DNA of 64,000 nt from NCBI GenBank assembly GCA_021324365.1, contig JAJPJE010000012.1:1-64000 (forward strand). The letters run 5' to 3'. The translations under genes were made by a program, and so were the position numbers. Below, in pieces: positions 36,265-45,097 of the stretch. The stretch is from Terriglobia bacterium. Its GTDB lineage: Bacteria > Acidobacteriota > Terriglobia > Terriglobales > Acidobacteriaceae. How positions within the stretch are numbered: position 1 is the first letter of the stretch; every line of letters begins with the position of its first letter. The notes beneath the pieces were generated by a model that did not search any database, was not told the origin of the DNA, and saw only the letters and a program-made list of their open reading frames with translations.

Positions 36265-36426
36265 CAAGTCTTAGAATTTTCAGGGCGTAGTGTTCGCCTG
36301 AAGAGTTCCACGTCCGCTGAACAAAGTCCATGCCTTTCCGTGACGGTCGGTAATTCGAGAGTTCTGATGTGGGGCGGGGTTCTATACTGCACACGGAAAC
36401 GCATCTGAGTGCACCAGGAGGCCGAA

Positions 36427-37146
36427 ATGACCCCCAAATTCGCTGTCCTCGTGCTGCTGTCGGGAGTCGTACTTCTGGCGCAGCAACCGGCGGCTCAGGA
36501 CAACAAGGCGAGCTCTCCTCCGGCGCTTACGACAATGGGGCACGTAAGCAAGTCCGTGCTGACGATCCCAGCTGGGACGCAGGTGCCCTTGCGGCTGAAA
36601 CAGGCAATCTCGACCAAGAACGCAAAGCCGGGCGATGCAGTTTACGCGGAGACGGTTTTTCCCGTGGTCCTGAATGATCGCATCATGATTCCCGCCGGAA
36701 CCTATGTGCAGGGGCGCATATCCGAGGTCAAGAGGCCCGGAAGAGTGAAGGGTCGAGCCGAAATCCTTATGCACTTCACGAGCCTGATCTTCCCGAATGG
36801 CTATACCGCTCTGCTGCCTGGATCGGTGCAGAATGTGCCCGGGTCGGGGAATGAGCACGTCAAAGGACAAGAGGGCACGATTGAGCAGAACGGAGATAAG
36901 ACGAAAGATGCGGGAACAATCGCCACGACGGCTGGAACCGGAGCCGCCATTGGAGGGCTTGCCGGGCAGAGCATTAAGGATGCTGCCATCGGCGGAGGCG
37001 TCGGCGCAGCAGCGGGTTTGATTGCCACGCTCGTCACGCGCGGACCCGACGTGATGCTGCCAGAAGGAACGTCGGTGCAGATGGTATTGCAACGGCCTCT
37101 CACGCTGGATGAGGCGAAGTTGAGCAGGAAGCTAGTGGGATATTGA
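36427..37146 (+). CDS. Exported protein with beta domain and glycine-zipper segment
   Basis: The 239-residue protein starts at ATG 36427, behind AGGAGG. It has a signal peptide (VLVLLSGVVLLAQ), then a beta-rich domain with IPAGTQVPLRLKQAIST, KPGDAVYAETVFPV and IMIPAGTYVQGRI, which resembles the repeat seen in TrbI/VirB10-type proteins. A glycine-rich helix pair, GTGAAIGGLAGQSIKDAAIG and GGVGAAAGLIATLV, follows. The C-terminal part returns to beta structure (LPEGTSVQMVLQRPL). It may sit at the outer membrane. The function is unknown, and no secretion genes are adjacent. Confidence 0.72.
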   Translation: MTPKFAVLVLLSGVVLLAQQPAAQDNKASSPPALTTMGHVSKSVLTIPAGTQVPLRLKQAISTKNAKPGDAVYAETVFPVVLNDRIMIPAGTYVQGRISEVKRPGRVKGRAEILMHFTSLIFPNGYTALLPGSVQNVPGSGNEHVKGQEGTIEQNGDKTKDAGTIATTAGTGAAIGGLAGQSIKDAAIGGGVGAAAGLIATLVTRGPDVMLPEGTSVQMVLQRPLTLDEAKLSRKLVGY

Positions 37147-37158
37147 GCATCGTTCTAT

Positions 37159-37198
37159 CCCAGGTTGGCGGCAAAGGCGGCCGCGAACCTGGGCACCA
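37159..37198 (+). repeat. Dispersed palindromic element, copy B
   Basis: Arms CCCAGGTTGGC and GCGAACCTGGG enclose a GC-rich inner stem and are followed by CACCA. It lies right after the glycine-zipper gene and before thrC; a partial second arm (GAACCTGGGCACC) follows at about 37205. It can fold into a strong hairpin and may end transcription. Confidence 0.65.
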
Positions 37199-37245
37199 CA
37201 GGTCGAACCTGGGCACCTGCCACCCTGTTACACTCTTCTGTTCTT

Positions 37246-38460
37246 ATGCCTGCGATTCTGCATTTTGAGTGCTCCAAATGTGGCGAGCACATCTCTTCTG
37301 AGAAACCTCAAACGATTTGTCCGAAAGACGGCGGTTCGCTCTACGTTCGCTACGATCTGCAAAAGATGCGCGCCAACGCATCGCGGGACGAGATTGCGCG
37401 CGGTCCCGCAACGATGTGGCGTTATGCGGCGATGCTACCTGCCGTGCAGCCAGTGACACTGGGCGAAGGCTTCACGCCGATGTTGGTGAGCTGCCACGAC
37501 GCGAATGTGTGGATCAAGGACGAAGGCCTGAATCCCACAGGATCGTTCAAGGCGCGCGGGCTGTGCATGGCGGTCACCATGGCGAAGGCATATGGAATTA
37601 ACAAGGTAGCGGTGCCTTCTGCCGGAAATGCGGCGAGCGCGCTGGCAGCGTATTCGGCGGCGGCGGGAATCGAAGCACACATCTTCATGCCCAAAGACGT
37701 CCCGCGCGCTAACTTGGTCGAATGCCAATCCTATGGAGCGAAGGTCACGCTGGTAGATGGACTGATCAGCGACTGCGCACGGATGGTCAATGAACGCAAA
37801 CAGGCGGAGGGCTGGTTTGACATTTCGACACTGAAAGAGCCTTTTCGGGTCGAAGGCAAGAAGACGATGGGCTACGAGATCGCCGAGCAGATGGGATGGA
37901 CGCTGCCGGATGCGGTGATCTACCCGACCGGCGGTGGCGTTGGAATGATCGGCATGTGGAAGGCCTTCGACGAGATGGAACAGTTGGGTTGGATCGGCAG
38001 CGCGCGTCCAAAGATGATCGCTGTGCAGGCCGCCGGTTGCGCTCCGATTCCGAAAGCGTGGCAAGAGCACAAGCCCGTTTCCGAGATGTGGCAGAACGCG
38101 CAAACATTGGCGGCGGGATTGCGAGTGCCGAAGGCCTATGGCGACTACATCATCCTCGACATCCTGAAGAAAAGTGGCGGCGCGGCTATCGAAGCGACGG
38201 ACAACGAGATTATGGAAGGATTCCGCGATTGGGCAGAGCACGAAGGTGTTTTTGCCGCACCCGAGGGAGCCGCATCACTGGCTGCATATCGGAAACTCCG
38301 TTCAATTGGCTTCCTGAAACCCAGCGACAAAGTAGTGCTGTTCAACACGGGATCGGGGCTCAAGTACATCGATGTGATTGCCGAGTACGCGAGCAGGGAA
38401 CAAGGCAAAGCGGCATTGCCCAAGTCGAGGCAGATCGGCGGGATCATTGGTCCGTATTAA
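37246..38460 (+). CDS. thrC: Threonine synthase ThrC
   Basis: This PLP enzyme converts O-phosphohomoserine to threonine. Its 404 residues start at ATG 37246 with a zinc-ribbon-like N-terminus (CSKCGEHISSEK, then CPKDGG). The PLP Lys lies in NPTGSFKARGL and the phosphate loop in YPTGGGVGMIGMW. The C-terminal FNTGSGLKYIDV is also typical. The zinc-ribbon type is the one seen in many soil bacteria. No other threonine genes are adjacent. The palindromic element just upstream separates it from the previous gene. Confidence 0.92.
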   Translation: MPAILHFECSKCGEHISSEKPQTICPKDGGSLYVRYDLQKMRANASRDEIARGPATMWRYAAMLPAVQPVTLGEGFTPMLVSCHDANVWIKDEGLNPTGSFKARGLCMAVTMAKAYGINKVAVPSAGNAASALAAYSAAAGIEAHIFMPKDVPRANLVECQSYGAKVTLVDGLISDCARMVNERKQAEGWFDISTLKEPFRVEGKKTMGYEIAEQMGWTLPDAVIYPTGGGVGMIGMWKAFDEMEQLGWIGSARPKMIAVQAAGCAPIPKAWQEHKPVSEMWQNAQTLAAGLRVPKAYGDYIILDILKKSGGAAIEATDNEIMEGFRDWAEHEGVFAAPEGAASLAAYRKLRSIGFLKPSDKVVLFNTGSGLKYIDVIAEYASREQGKAALPKSRQIGGIIGPY

Positions 38461-38488
38461 CCGAATTGGCGTTTTCTAAGGCAGATCA

Positions 38489-39700
38489 ATGACGCAGAGG
38501 CTCTACTACACAGATTCATTCCTTTGTAACTTCGACGCAGAGGTCGCGCAGGTGATCCCGGGCGAGCGGACGGCAGTTGTGCTCGATCGTACGGCGTTCT
38601 ATCCGACCAGCGGTGGTCAGGTTTTCGATACAGGATTACTCAGCGCGAATGGCACCTCAGCACGCGTCGTCGAGGTCGCGGAAGATGAGAGCGGCCGCAT
38701 TCTTCATTACATCGAATCAACTGCGCAGGCACTGGCTGCGGGGCAAAAGGTCAGCGGAACGATAGATGCAGATCGGCGCCGTGATCACATGCAGCAGCAC
38801 TCCGGGCAGCATGTGCTGTCGGCGGGATTCATTGAACTGTTCCAGATGCCTACGGTTTCGTTCCACATGGGAAATGAGAGCTGCACGATTGATCTGAGCA
38901 CTAAGGCAGTTACTGCCGAGCAGATCGTCAAGGCTGAGGAGTTGGCAAATCGTGTGGTGTTTGAGAACCGTCCGGTAACCGTTCGTTTCGTCAGCGTGGA
39001 CGAGGCACGCACCTTGGGATTGCACAAATTGCCGGAGCTGCAAAAAGATGAAATGCGATTGGTGGAGATAAAAGACCTCGACCTGTGCGCGTGTGGTGGT
39101 ACGCACGTCGCGCATACGAGCCAGATCGGTCCAATTCTGATTCGCAAGACAGAAAAGGTGAAGCAGGGGGTTCGCGTGGAATTCGTATGCGGCGATCGTG
39201 CGCTGAAAACCTCGCAGAAGGATTTCGCAGTGCTCACCGAAGCCGCAGCCTTGTTTTCATCGCACATCTACGACATTCCGCAACAGATTCGGAAAACCTT
39301 GGACGAGGCGAAAGCTGGACAGAAGAGGCAGCATGCGCTGCTGGAGGAAATCGCGGAATTGCAAGCAGCCGATCTCGCAGCGAATGCACAGAAGGCTGGA
39401 GGGTTCAGGGTCGTGAAGCAGGTTTTCACGGATCGTGATCTGGCGTTCATCAAGCTGCTGGCACAGAAGCTGACGAAATGTCACGGACTGCTGGCGTTAC
39501 TCGGGTCAACGGTATTGCCGCCTGCAGTGGTGTTCGCAAGGTCTGCTGATGTCGATGTGGATGTCCGAGCATTGATGAAGCAGGCCATGGACGATTGTGG
39601 CGGCCGTGGTGGTGGATCGAACGATCTGGCGCAAGGAGGAGTGCCGGATGCGGCCGCGGTTGCGCCATTGGTAGAGAAGATGGCGTCAGAGTTGCAATAG
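38489..39700 (+). CDS. AlaX-type trans-editing protein with DHHA1 domain
   Basis: The 403-residue protein resembles the editing and C-terminal parts of alanyl-tRNA synthetase without the synthetase core. The second-additional-domain zinc motif appears as HMQQHSGQHVLS and CACGGTH (HxxxH and CxxxH). The N-terminal barrel begins YYTDSFLCNFDAEV with FYPTSGGQ. The C-terminal DHHA1 domain ends near CGGRGGGSNDLAQGGVPD. It should deacylate mischarged tRNA-Ala carrying Ser or Gly. It follows thrC by 28 bases, so the two are likely co-transcribed. Confidence 0.9.
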   Translation: MTQRLYYTDSFLCNFDAEVAQVIPGERTAVVLDRTAFYPTSGGQVFDTGLLSANGTSARVVEVAEDESGRILHYIESTAQALAAGQKVSGTIDADRRRDHMQQHSGQHVLSAGFIELFQMPTVSFHMGNESCTIDLSTKAVTAEQIVKAEELANRVVFENRPVTVRFVSVDEARTLGLHKLPELQKDEMRLVEIKDLDLCACGGTHVAHTSQIGPILIRKTEKVKQGVRVEFVCGDRALKTSQKDFAVLTEAAALFSSHIYDIPQQIRKTLDEAKAGQKRQHALLEEIAELQAADLAANAQKAGGFRVVKQVFTDRDLAFIKLLAQKLTKCHGLLALLGSTVLPPAVVFARSADVDVDVRALMKQAMDDCGGRGGGSNDLAQGGVPDAAAVAPLVEKMASELQ

Positions 39701-39845
39701 TGGAGTTCGCAAAAGCCTGCCCATTAACGAATGGTTAGCGTCCAACGGCGGGAAACGAACCGGCGGCAGCTACCGGCCCTTGCTCGCGAGCATCACCGCC
39801 CCATTTAACCGTGCTACAGTAACTTTCTGATAGGGCCTTCTTGCG

Positions 39846-41201
39846 ATGGATAGACTGGTTCTGATCTCTTTGCTGGTGAAGCTCGGCGTAGCTGCCGCCG
39901 TCGCCAGCACGCTGGCGCGTTCGCGTGAGTTTCAGAAGCTGCTATTCCGGGAAGAACGGACCCTCAAGCAAAAAATCTATCTCACCATGTGGATTGCGAT
40001 CCCATTTGCGCTCGGGATCGTGGTGCGCGTCGTAACTCCACGATTTATTGCGGCTGACCTGTCGTTTGAGGCAGTGATGCTGATTGGTGTGGTGGGAGGA
40101 CGGTTCGCAGGCGTGCTCGGAGGAATTCTCATCGCCGTGCCCGCTGCGGTGCACGGCGAGCTGCTAAGCCTGCCGTTCAACGTGTTCTGCGGATTAATTG
40201 CCGGCATGCTGCGCGACGCGGCAAGCGAACGCGAGATGATCTGGTCTTTTTCGCCTTTTGTGGATCTGAGCCTCTACCGTTGGGTTCGCAAAGTGATCCC
40301 GCGCCCGAAGGTGGACTGGCAGATCAGTTTCTTCCTTGTAATCGTTGGCCTGGAATTTGTCCGCCTGGAGCTGACGCGGTCCCGCTGGTTTCGCCCTTAT
40401 ATATTCTCTGTTGACAGTCAGAACGTCTGGATCATCGTTGCGATTTTTGCAACGGTACTGATGTGTATCGGCATCCCCCTGAAGATCTGGAACAACACGC
40501 GCATCGAGATGAAACTCGAACAGCAGGAGCGCCTGCTGATGCAGGCGCGCATGGAAGCTCTACAGAGCCAGATCAATCCGCACTTCCTGTTCAACACCCT
40601 GAATTCGGTTTCCTCTCTGGTGCGCTTTGATCCGGATACGGCTCGCGAGCTGATCGTGAAACTGGCGAACATTCTGCGTCGGTTGCTGCGGAAGACCGAT
40701 GCATTCGTGCCGCTCAGCGAAGAGATTCAATTCATCGACGATTATCTCGATATCGAGGTCGTGCGCTTCGGGCGCGACAAGCTGAAGGTTGTGAAGGACC
40801 TGGATCCCCTTTCACTGGACATGATGGTGCCGAGCATGCTGCTGCAGCCCTTGGTAGAGAATTCGATCAAGCACGGATTGAGTCCGAAGATCGAAGGTGG
40901 CGCCATCGTGCTGAAGAGCGCGGTGAGGCATAAGCGGCTGATCATCGAAGTGGAAGACGATGGGGTAGGCATGTCGGATGGCTTACTGGACAGGCCGACC
41001 GGCATTGGCGGCACTGGAATCGGAATGGCGAATGTGGCGGAGCGCCTCCGGGTGCTCTACGGAGACGATGCCAAGATGGTCGTCAGCAACCGGCCGAATG
41101 GCGGTACGCTGGTTCAACTGCAGATTCCACTGCAATCGGCCGAAGCCGCACAGGATTTTGCGGCGGCGCTTCAGGAAGCGCGCTCCAACACCTTGCGGTA
41201 A
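39846..41201 (+). CDS. LytS/YehU-type sensor histidine kinase
   Basis: The 451-residue membrane kinase has several N-terminal helices (about residues 1-205; 5TM-LYT-like region with GGRFAGVLGGILIAVPAAVHG). The dimerisation/phospho-acceptor His box QSQINPHFLFNTLNS contains H246. The ATPase part has LQPLVENSIKHGL, EVEDDGVGMSDG and GTGIGMANVAERL. This is the LytS family, which usually pairs with a LytTR regulator, but none is encoded here. Its 3' end overlaps the converging bshA gene by 31 bases. Confidence 0.9.
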   Translation: MDRLVLISLLVKLGVAAAVASTLARSREFQKLLFREERTLKQKIYLTMWIAIPFALGIVVRVVTPRFIAADLSFEAVMLIGVVGGRFAGVLGGILIAVPAAVHGELLSLPFNVFCGLIAGMLRDAASEREMIWSFSPFVDLSLYRWVRKVIPRPKVDWQISFFLVIVGLEFVRLELTRSRWFRPYIFSVDSQNVWIIVAIFATVLMCIGIPLKIWNNTRIEMKLEQQERLLMQARMEALQSQINPHFLFNTLNSVSSLVRFDPDTARELIVKLANILRRLLRKTDAFVPLSEEIQFIDDYLDIEVVRFGRDKLKVVKDLDPLSLDMMVPSMLLQPLVENSIKHGLSPKIEGGAIVLKSAVRHKRLIIEVEDDGVGMSDGLLDRPTGIGGTGIGMANVAERLRVLYGDDAKMVVSNRPNGGTLVQLQIPLQSAEAAQDFAAALQEARSNTLR

Positions 41202-42313
41202 AAATCTTCGTACGTGGGAATAATTTTGCTGGCACAGAAACGCGCGCGCGCGGCATTGCGTGCCTGAAGTCCCATTTGCTTCAGGCGATCGGAGTCGGAG
41301 AGCAGTTCGACGGCGCAGCGCGCCATGGTGGCGACGTCCCGTACATCGGCCATGTAGCCGGAGATACCGTGTTCGATCACTTCTGGAATCCCTCCAACTC
41401 GGGTGGCGATGGGCACTACTTCGCAGGCCATAGCTTCCAGAGCCGCCAGGCCGAATGATTCAAGTTCACTGGGCAGCAACATGACATCGGCCAGTGCAAG
41501 CTTTTCGTGAACGAGGTCCTGCTTGCCAAGAAAGATCACGCGCTCATGGATGCCTTTTTCGACCGCGAGCCACTCAGCCTGAGAGCGGTCAGGTCCGTCC
41601 CCAATTAGCATCAGCCGTGAAGGAACCTGTTTCTGCACGCGATCGAAAATCTCGATAACGTCGCACACGCGTTTTACCGGACGGAAGTTGGAGAGGTGTA
41701 CCAGTAAGCGCTCGTCGTCGGAGGCAAACTCGCTGCGCTTGGCCATAATCTCAGGCGTGCGATGGTACACATCGCAATTAACGAAGTTGTAGATCACATC
41801 AATCTCATTGCGAACGTTGAATTCTTTGTACGTGCGGTCGCGCAGATATTTGGAGATGGCGGTCACGCCATCGCTTTCTTCAATGGAGAAACGCGTGATT
41901 GGGAGATAAGAGCGGTCTGCGCCGACAAGAGTGATGTCGGTTCCGTGCAGCGTAGTAACAAACGGCAGCTTGTGCGGGTTACGCGCTTTAGCTAGCATCT
42001 GCTTCGCGAGCATCGCGCTGACGGAATGCGGAATGGCATAGTGGACGTGGAGGAGATCGAGCGAATAGATCTGCGCAACTTCCGCCATGCGAGTGGCGAG
42101 GGCAAGGTCGTAGGGCGGATATTCGAACAGCGGATAAGAAGAGACTTCGACTTCGTGAAAATTGATGTTGGGCTGAGCCTCGCGGAGCCGAAACGGCTGG
42201 GAGTAAGTGATGAAATGAACTTCGTGGCCCCGCTGCGCCAGTTCGATGCCGAGTTCGGTGGCTACCACACCACTGCCGCCATATGTGGGATAACAGGTGA
42301 TCCCAATCTTCAT
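41171..42313 (-). CDS. bshA: N-acetyl-alpha-D-glucosaminyl L-malate synthase BshA
   Basis: This GT4 glycosyltransferase of 380 residues starts the bacillithiol pathway by joining GlcNAc to malate. The N-terminal MKIGITCYPTYGGSGVVATELG, the block LLHVHYAIPHSVSAML, and the C-terminal donor site ESFGLAALEAMACEVVPIATRVGGIPEV match BshA more closely than a generic GT4. BshB and BshC are not in this window. The next gene upstream on the same strand is a YdjC-type protein, not the usual BshB fold. Sulfate-assimilation genes lie about 2 kb away, which fits a thiol theme. Confidence 0.85.
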   Translation of the reverse strand: MKIGITCYPTYGGSGVVATELGIELAQRGHEVHFITYSQPFRLREAQPNINFHEVEVSSYPLFEYPPYDLALATRMAEVAQIYSLDLLHVHYAIPHSVSAMLAKQMLAKARNPHKLPFVTTLHGTDITLVGADRSYLPITRFSIEESDGVTAISKYLRDRTYKEFNVRNEIDVIYNFVNCDVYHRTPEIMAKRSEFASDDERLLVHLSNFRPVKRVCDVIEIFDRVQKQVPSRLMLIGDGPDRSQAEWLAVEKGIHERVIFLGKQDLVHEKLALADVMLLPSELESFGLAALEAMACEVVPIATRVGGIPEVIEHGISGYMADVRDVATMARCAVELLSDSDRLKQMGLQARNAARARFCASKIIPTYEDFYRKVLERAS

Positions 42314-42383
42314 TAAGCCCTCAATTGTTTACGGACTTCTATTCGATTCTCTTCGATGGACGAAGATTCACAGCGAAAGTTAC

Positions 42384-43262
42384 TCAGCCAGTCAGGTGAT
42401 GATACGAAATCAATTGAACGCTATGTTTCGTCAGCAGTTCGCGAGAATGGGGCGAAGTGAGAACAGCCAGTTCCTTTTCCCGCGAATCGCGCAGGCGAGT
42501 GCGCACGCTATCGAGTTCTGCGTCGTTGTATCCGGGATGACAGACGAATTCCCAAGTGCCCTCTGGAATGGACCCGACGATGGCTTCGAAGAGCGATTCG
42601 TCGAGCGCACCGGTGACGAGCACGCCAAAGCTGCCATCGGTCGTGACCATACCCTCGGCGGCAACCATGTTGCGGAAGGCGTCTTCGTATCGGCGAAGGA
42701 CTTTGACCTCGGTGTAACGGGTCCACAGCTTTGGGCGGCGCAGCAGATGGGCGAAGGCAAGCGGCTTGAGAGGCACGAACGGATTGCGAACGGCCTTGAC
42801 TCCGCAGGCGCGCGCAGCGCGAAGAAGAGCGCTGCAGACAGAAGGCAACATATGCACGTGCTTGTGGCTGTCGATGTGAGAGACACGGATTCCGGCTGCC
42901 TGTAGGGCTCGGATCTGGGCGATGACCTCAGCCTCGACTTCCTCGGCTCGGATGCGGTGCCGGTAGTTGTCGCGGGCCAATTCAAGGAAGCCATCACGCA
43001 GCCGTGTGCAGCCGTTGTTTCCCTTGACGAGGGTTAGGACTTGATCCCAGGGCAGCAAGGGTTGGCCGTCGACCAGAACCGCGTGGCAGCCGACGCTCAG
43101 ATTCGGAGCGGAGTGTGCGGCACGGGCCGCTGAGGAGAACTGCTTACCATTTGCCATCAGCGTGGTGGACGTGATCACACCGGCGCGATGACCCTGCAGA
43201 ATGCCACGGTTTATACCCTCGGTAAGTCCGAAATCGTCGGCATTAATGACGAGGCGCCGCAT
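42384..43262 (-). CDS. YdjC/ChbG/HpnK-family deacetylase-like protein
   Basis: The 292-residue protein begins RRLVINADDFGLTEGINRG with the metal-binding Asp pair, then VGCHAVLVDGQPLLP, and HIDSHKHVHMLPSVCSALL with further ligands. This is the YdjC fold; the fit recalls HpnK, which is linked to hopanoid loci, but no hopanoid gene is nearby. The gene lies 70 bases upstream of bshA on the same strand. An N-deacetylase is exactly what follows BshA chemically, so it might serve the pathway, but known BshB enzymes are of another fold. I keep the substrate open. Confidence 0.82.
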   Translation of the reverse strand: MRRLVINADDFGLTEGINRGILQGHRAGVITSTTLMANGKQFSSAARAAHSAPNLSVGCHAVLVDGQPLLPWDQVLTLVKGNNGCTRLRDGFLELARDNYRHRIRAEEVEAEVIAQIRALQAAGIRVSHIDSHKHVHMLPSVCSALLRAARACGVKAVRNPFVPLKPLAFAHLLRRPKLWTRYTEVKVLRRYEDAFRNMVAAEGMVTTDGSFGVLVTGALDESLFEAIVGSIPEGTWEFVCHPGYNDAELDSVRTRLRDSREKELAVLTSPHSRELLTKHSVQLISYHHLTG

Positions 43263-43304
43263 TGGCGCCAGTTTATCAGGTAGGAGGGGACGGATTCGCT
43301 CAAT

Positions 43305-43694
43305 TCAGTTCTGGCGCCGGGTGCTCGCCAGTTCTGCGGGAGCATGTTCGGCTTGCTCCAGATAGAACTTGATCTGGTCCAGCAGGCCGGGGAAAAGGTC
43401 TTCTTTGGACAGACAGGCGCTGGCGTCGGAACCAGTATCAATGGGCCCGTATCCAGTCACAATAATTACCGGGACGTCGGGGTGCTTGGCGTGGATTTTG
43501 CGGGCGAGTTCAAGTCCGTTCATGCCATCCATTTTGAAGTCGGTAACCAGCAGGTCGAAGCGTTCTTTTTCGAACTTTCGGAGCGCCTCTTCGCCATTGT
43601 AGGCAGAGACGGCACGATACCCCTGCATTTCGAGGATTTCGCAGCTCAAACGAGCCAAAACCTCGTGGTCGTCAACAAAGAGAATGGCCTTCAT
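43305..43694 (-). CDS. Single-domain response regulator (CheY-like)
   Basis: The 129-residue receiver starts at ATG 43694 with AILFVDDHEVLARL (acidic pair), the phospho-acceptor Asp in LLVTDFKMDGMNG, Thr in VIIVTGYG, and Lys in ACLSKEDLFPGLL. No output domain follows. It is an orphan receiver that probably works by protein contact. It lies 42 bases upstream of the YdjC-type gene on the same strand. Confidence 0.87.
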   Translation of the reverse strand: MKAILFVDDHEVLARLSCEILEMQGYRAVSAYNGEEALRKFEKERFDLLVTDFKMDGMNGLELARKIHAKHPDVPVIIVTGYGPIDTGSDASACLSKEDLFPGLLDQIKFYLEQAEHAPAELASTRRQN

Positions 43695-43912
43695 GGAATG
43701 GAACTCCCACGCAGGCACAGAGATGCACCTGCGTTCTGAGCTTCTCGCTTTCAGAGGGTTTGTTTCCAAAAAGAGGGAAAAAGATGCCCAACCAGGTAAA
43801 AAGCCGAATAGAAAGCCACCACAGAAGGCAATGCACCATTTAAGGTGCCGCGAAGCTGCCGATGTTGGCGGCGTGCATCGGAAATCGTGATTGTCGTGAT
43901 TGGAAACTGGAA

Positions 43913-43941
43913 TTGATCGGACGCTCGGGCTCCGGTATATT
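43913..43941 (+). promoter_or_regulatory. Sigma-70-type promoter of the cys operon
   Basis: A -35 box TTGATC (43913-43918) and a -10 box TATATT (43936-43941) are separated by 17 bases, the optimum. The start of transcription is expected near 43948, only about five bases before the leader-peptide ATG. Confidence 0.65.
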
Positions 43942-43952
43942 CCTTAGTGGAA

Positions 43953-44039
43953 ATGAGCTACCGTTGCGGAACGCGGCTGTGTTGTTGTCGAATGGCGGCC
44001 CACAAGACTGTCTTCCGGACGGGTGCGACGATGCGCTAA
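43953..44039 (+). CDS. Cysteine-codon leader peptide of the cysDNH operon (28 aa)
   Basis: The short frame ATG...TAA encodes MSYRCGTRLCCCRM and then 14 further residues. Four of the first twelve codons are Cys, with three TGT codons in a row (43980-43988). It stands between a good promoter and an intrinsic terminator that precedes cysD, the classic set-up of translation-dependent attenuation. If charged tRNA-Cys is low, ribosomes would stall on the TGT run and favour read-through. The ribosome binding site is weak and the expected 5' leader is only about five bases, so initiation may be nearly leaderless. It is not conserved coding for an enzyme; its role is inferred from the codons and layout. 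Confidence 0.72.
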   Translation: MSYRCGTRLCCCRMAAHKTVFRTGATMR

Positions 44040-44066
44040 AGCTCTAAACAAGTTCAGATCGAACAC

Positions 44067-44109
44067 AAGAGCCACCGCCGGAATAACCGGTTGGTGGCTT
44101 TTGCTTTTT
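44067..44109 (+). terminator. Intrinsic terminator/attenuator upstream of cysD
   Basis: The stem pairs AAGAGCCACC with GGTGGCTTTT and, inside, CCGG with CCGG around an AATAA loop; T-rich sequence (TTTTGCTTTTT) follows. It ends 13 bases before the cysD start, so it must be read through to express the operon. A GGCGG at 43994-43998 inside the leader-peptide gene can pair with the CCGCC of its 5' arm and is a candidate antiterminator contact. Confidence 0.8.
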
Positions 44110-44122
44110 ACGGAAAGGACCC

Positions 44123-45097
44123 ATGGCGAGCTTTTCGGAGGTAGTTCTGAATGGTGCCCCTGCTCCGAATGTGGCAGAGGCGGCCCCCACTTATGGTGAG
44201 CGGCGACTCAGCCATCTGCGCACATTGGAGGCGGAGAGCATTTACATCCTGCGCGAAGCGGTTGCCGAGTTCGCGCATCCGGTAATGCTCTATTCCATCG
44301 GCAAAGACTCTTCTGTGATGCTGCGATTAGCGCAGAAGGCGTTTTATCCAGGAAAGATTCCGTTCCCGCTGCTGCATATAGATACCAGCTACAAGTTCCC
44401 GGAAATGATCGAGTTCCGCGATCGTTACACGCGAGAGATTGGTGCGGAATTGATCGTGCACCAGAACCGTGAGGCCCTTGCACAGGGGGCGAATCCGTTC
44501 GCACTGGGGACGCAGAAGTGCTGCGGCCTGTTGAAGACAAAGTCGCTGCTGGACGGTCTTGCAGAGGGCGGTTTCGATGCAGCGTTTGGAGGCGCCCGGC
44601 GCGACGAGGAGAAGTCGCGCGCAAAGGAGCGCATTTACTCCTTTCGCGACGCAGCGGGACAGTGGGATCCGAAGACTCAGAGGCCGGAACTGTGGAACAT
44701 CTTCAATTCACGGATCGATAAAGGCGAAAGCATACGCGTTTTTCCGCTCTCGAATTGGACGGAATTGGACGTCTGGCTTTATATCCTGCTGGAAAACATT
44801 CCGATCGTACCGCTGTATTTCGCTCAGGAGCGCGACGTGGTAGTGCGCGGTGGATCGATAGTGGTGATCTACAGCAAAGATCAATTGCTGCCCGGAGAGA
44901 AAACACAACGAATGAAGATACGGATGCGGTCGCTGGGATGCGTGCCGTGTACGGGGGCGATCCGGTCGGACGCGGATACGGTACCAAAGATCATTGAGGA
45001 GATGATCCAGTTCCGCCGCTCGGAACGCGAGAACCGCGCCATCGATCACGATGAAGAGGGCTCGATGGAGCTGAAGAAGCGCGAGGGATACTTCTGA
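44123..45097 (+). CDS. cysD: Sulfate adenylyltransferase subunit CysD
   Basis: CysD is the small, catalytic subunit of ATP sulfurylase and makes APS from sulfate and ATP with CysN. The 324-residue PAPS-reductase-like fold has the PP-loop region [34 protein letters not shown] and [16 protein letters not shown], all typical of CysD. The start ATG is preceded by AAGGA. The stop overlaps the cysN start (TGATG). Expression should be governed by the cysteine leader and terminator upstream. Confidence 0.95.
   Translation: MASFSEVVLNGAPAPNVAEAAPTYGERRLSHLRTLEAESIYILREAVAEFAHPVMLYSIGKDSSVMLRLAQKAFYPGKIPFPLLHIDTSYKFPEMIEFRDRYTREIGAELIVHQNREALAQGANPFALGTQKCCGLLKTKSLLDGLAEGGFDAAFGGARRDEEKSRAKERIYSFRDAAGQWDPKTQRPELWNIFNSRIDKGESIRVFPLSNWTELDVWLYILLENIPIVPLYFAQERDVVVRGGSIVVIYSKDQLLPGEKTQRMKIRMRSLGCVPCTGAIRSDADTVPKIIEEMIQFRRSERENRAIDHDEEGSMELKKREGYF

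Noticed and set aside
43941-44109. 6S RNA or another stand-alone small RNA between the promoter and terminator
   Set aside because: The size would fit, but no long rod with a central bubble is apparent and the coding frame with three Cys codons is a better account.
43941-44122. SAM-type or other metabolite riboswitch upstream of cysD
   Set aside because: I could not see the conserved core of SAM-I, SAM-II or a similar class, while a Cys-rich frame and a terminator explain the leader better.
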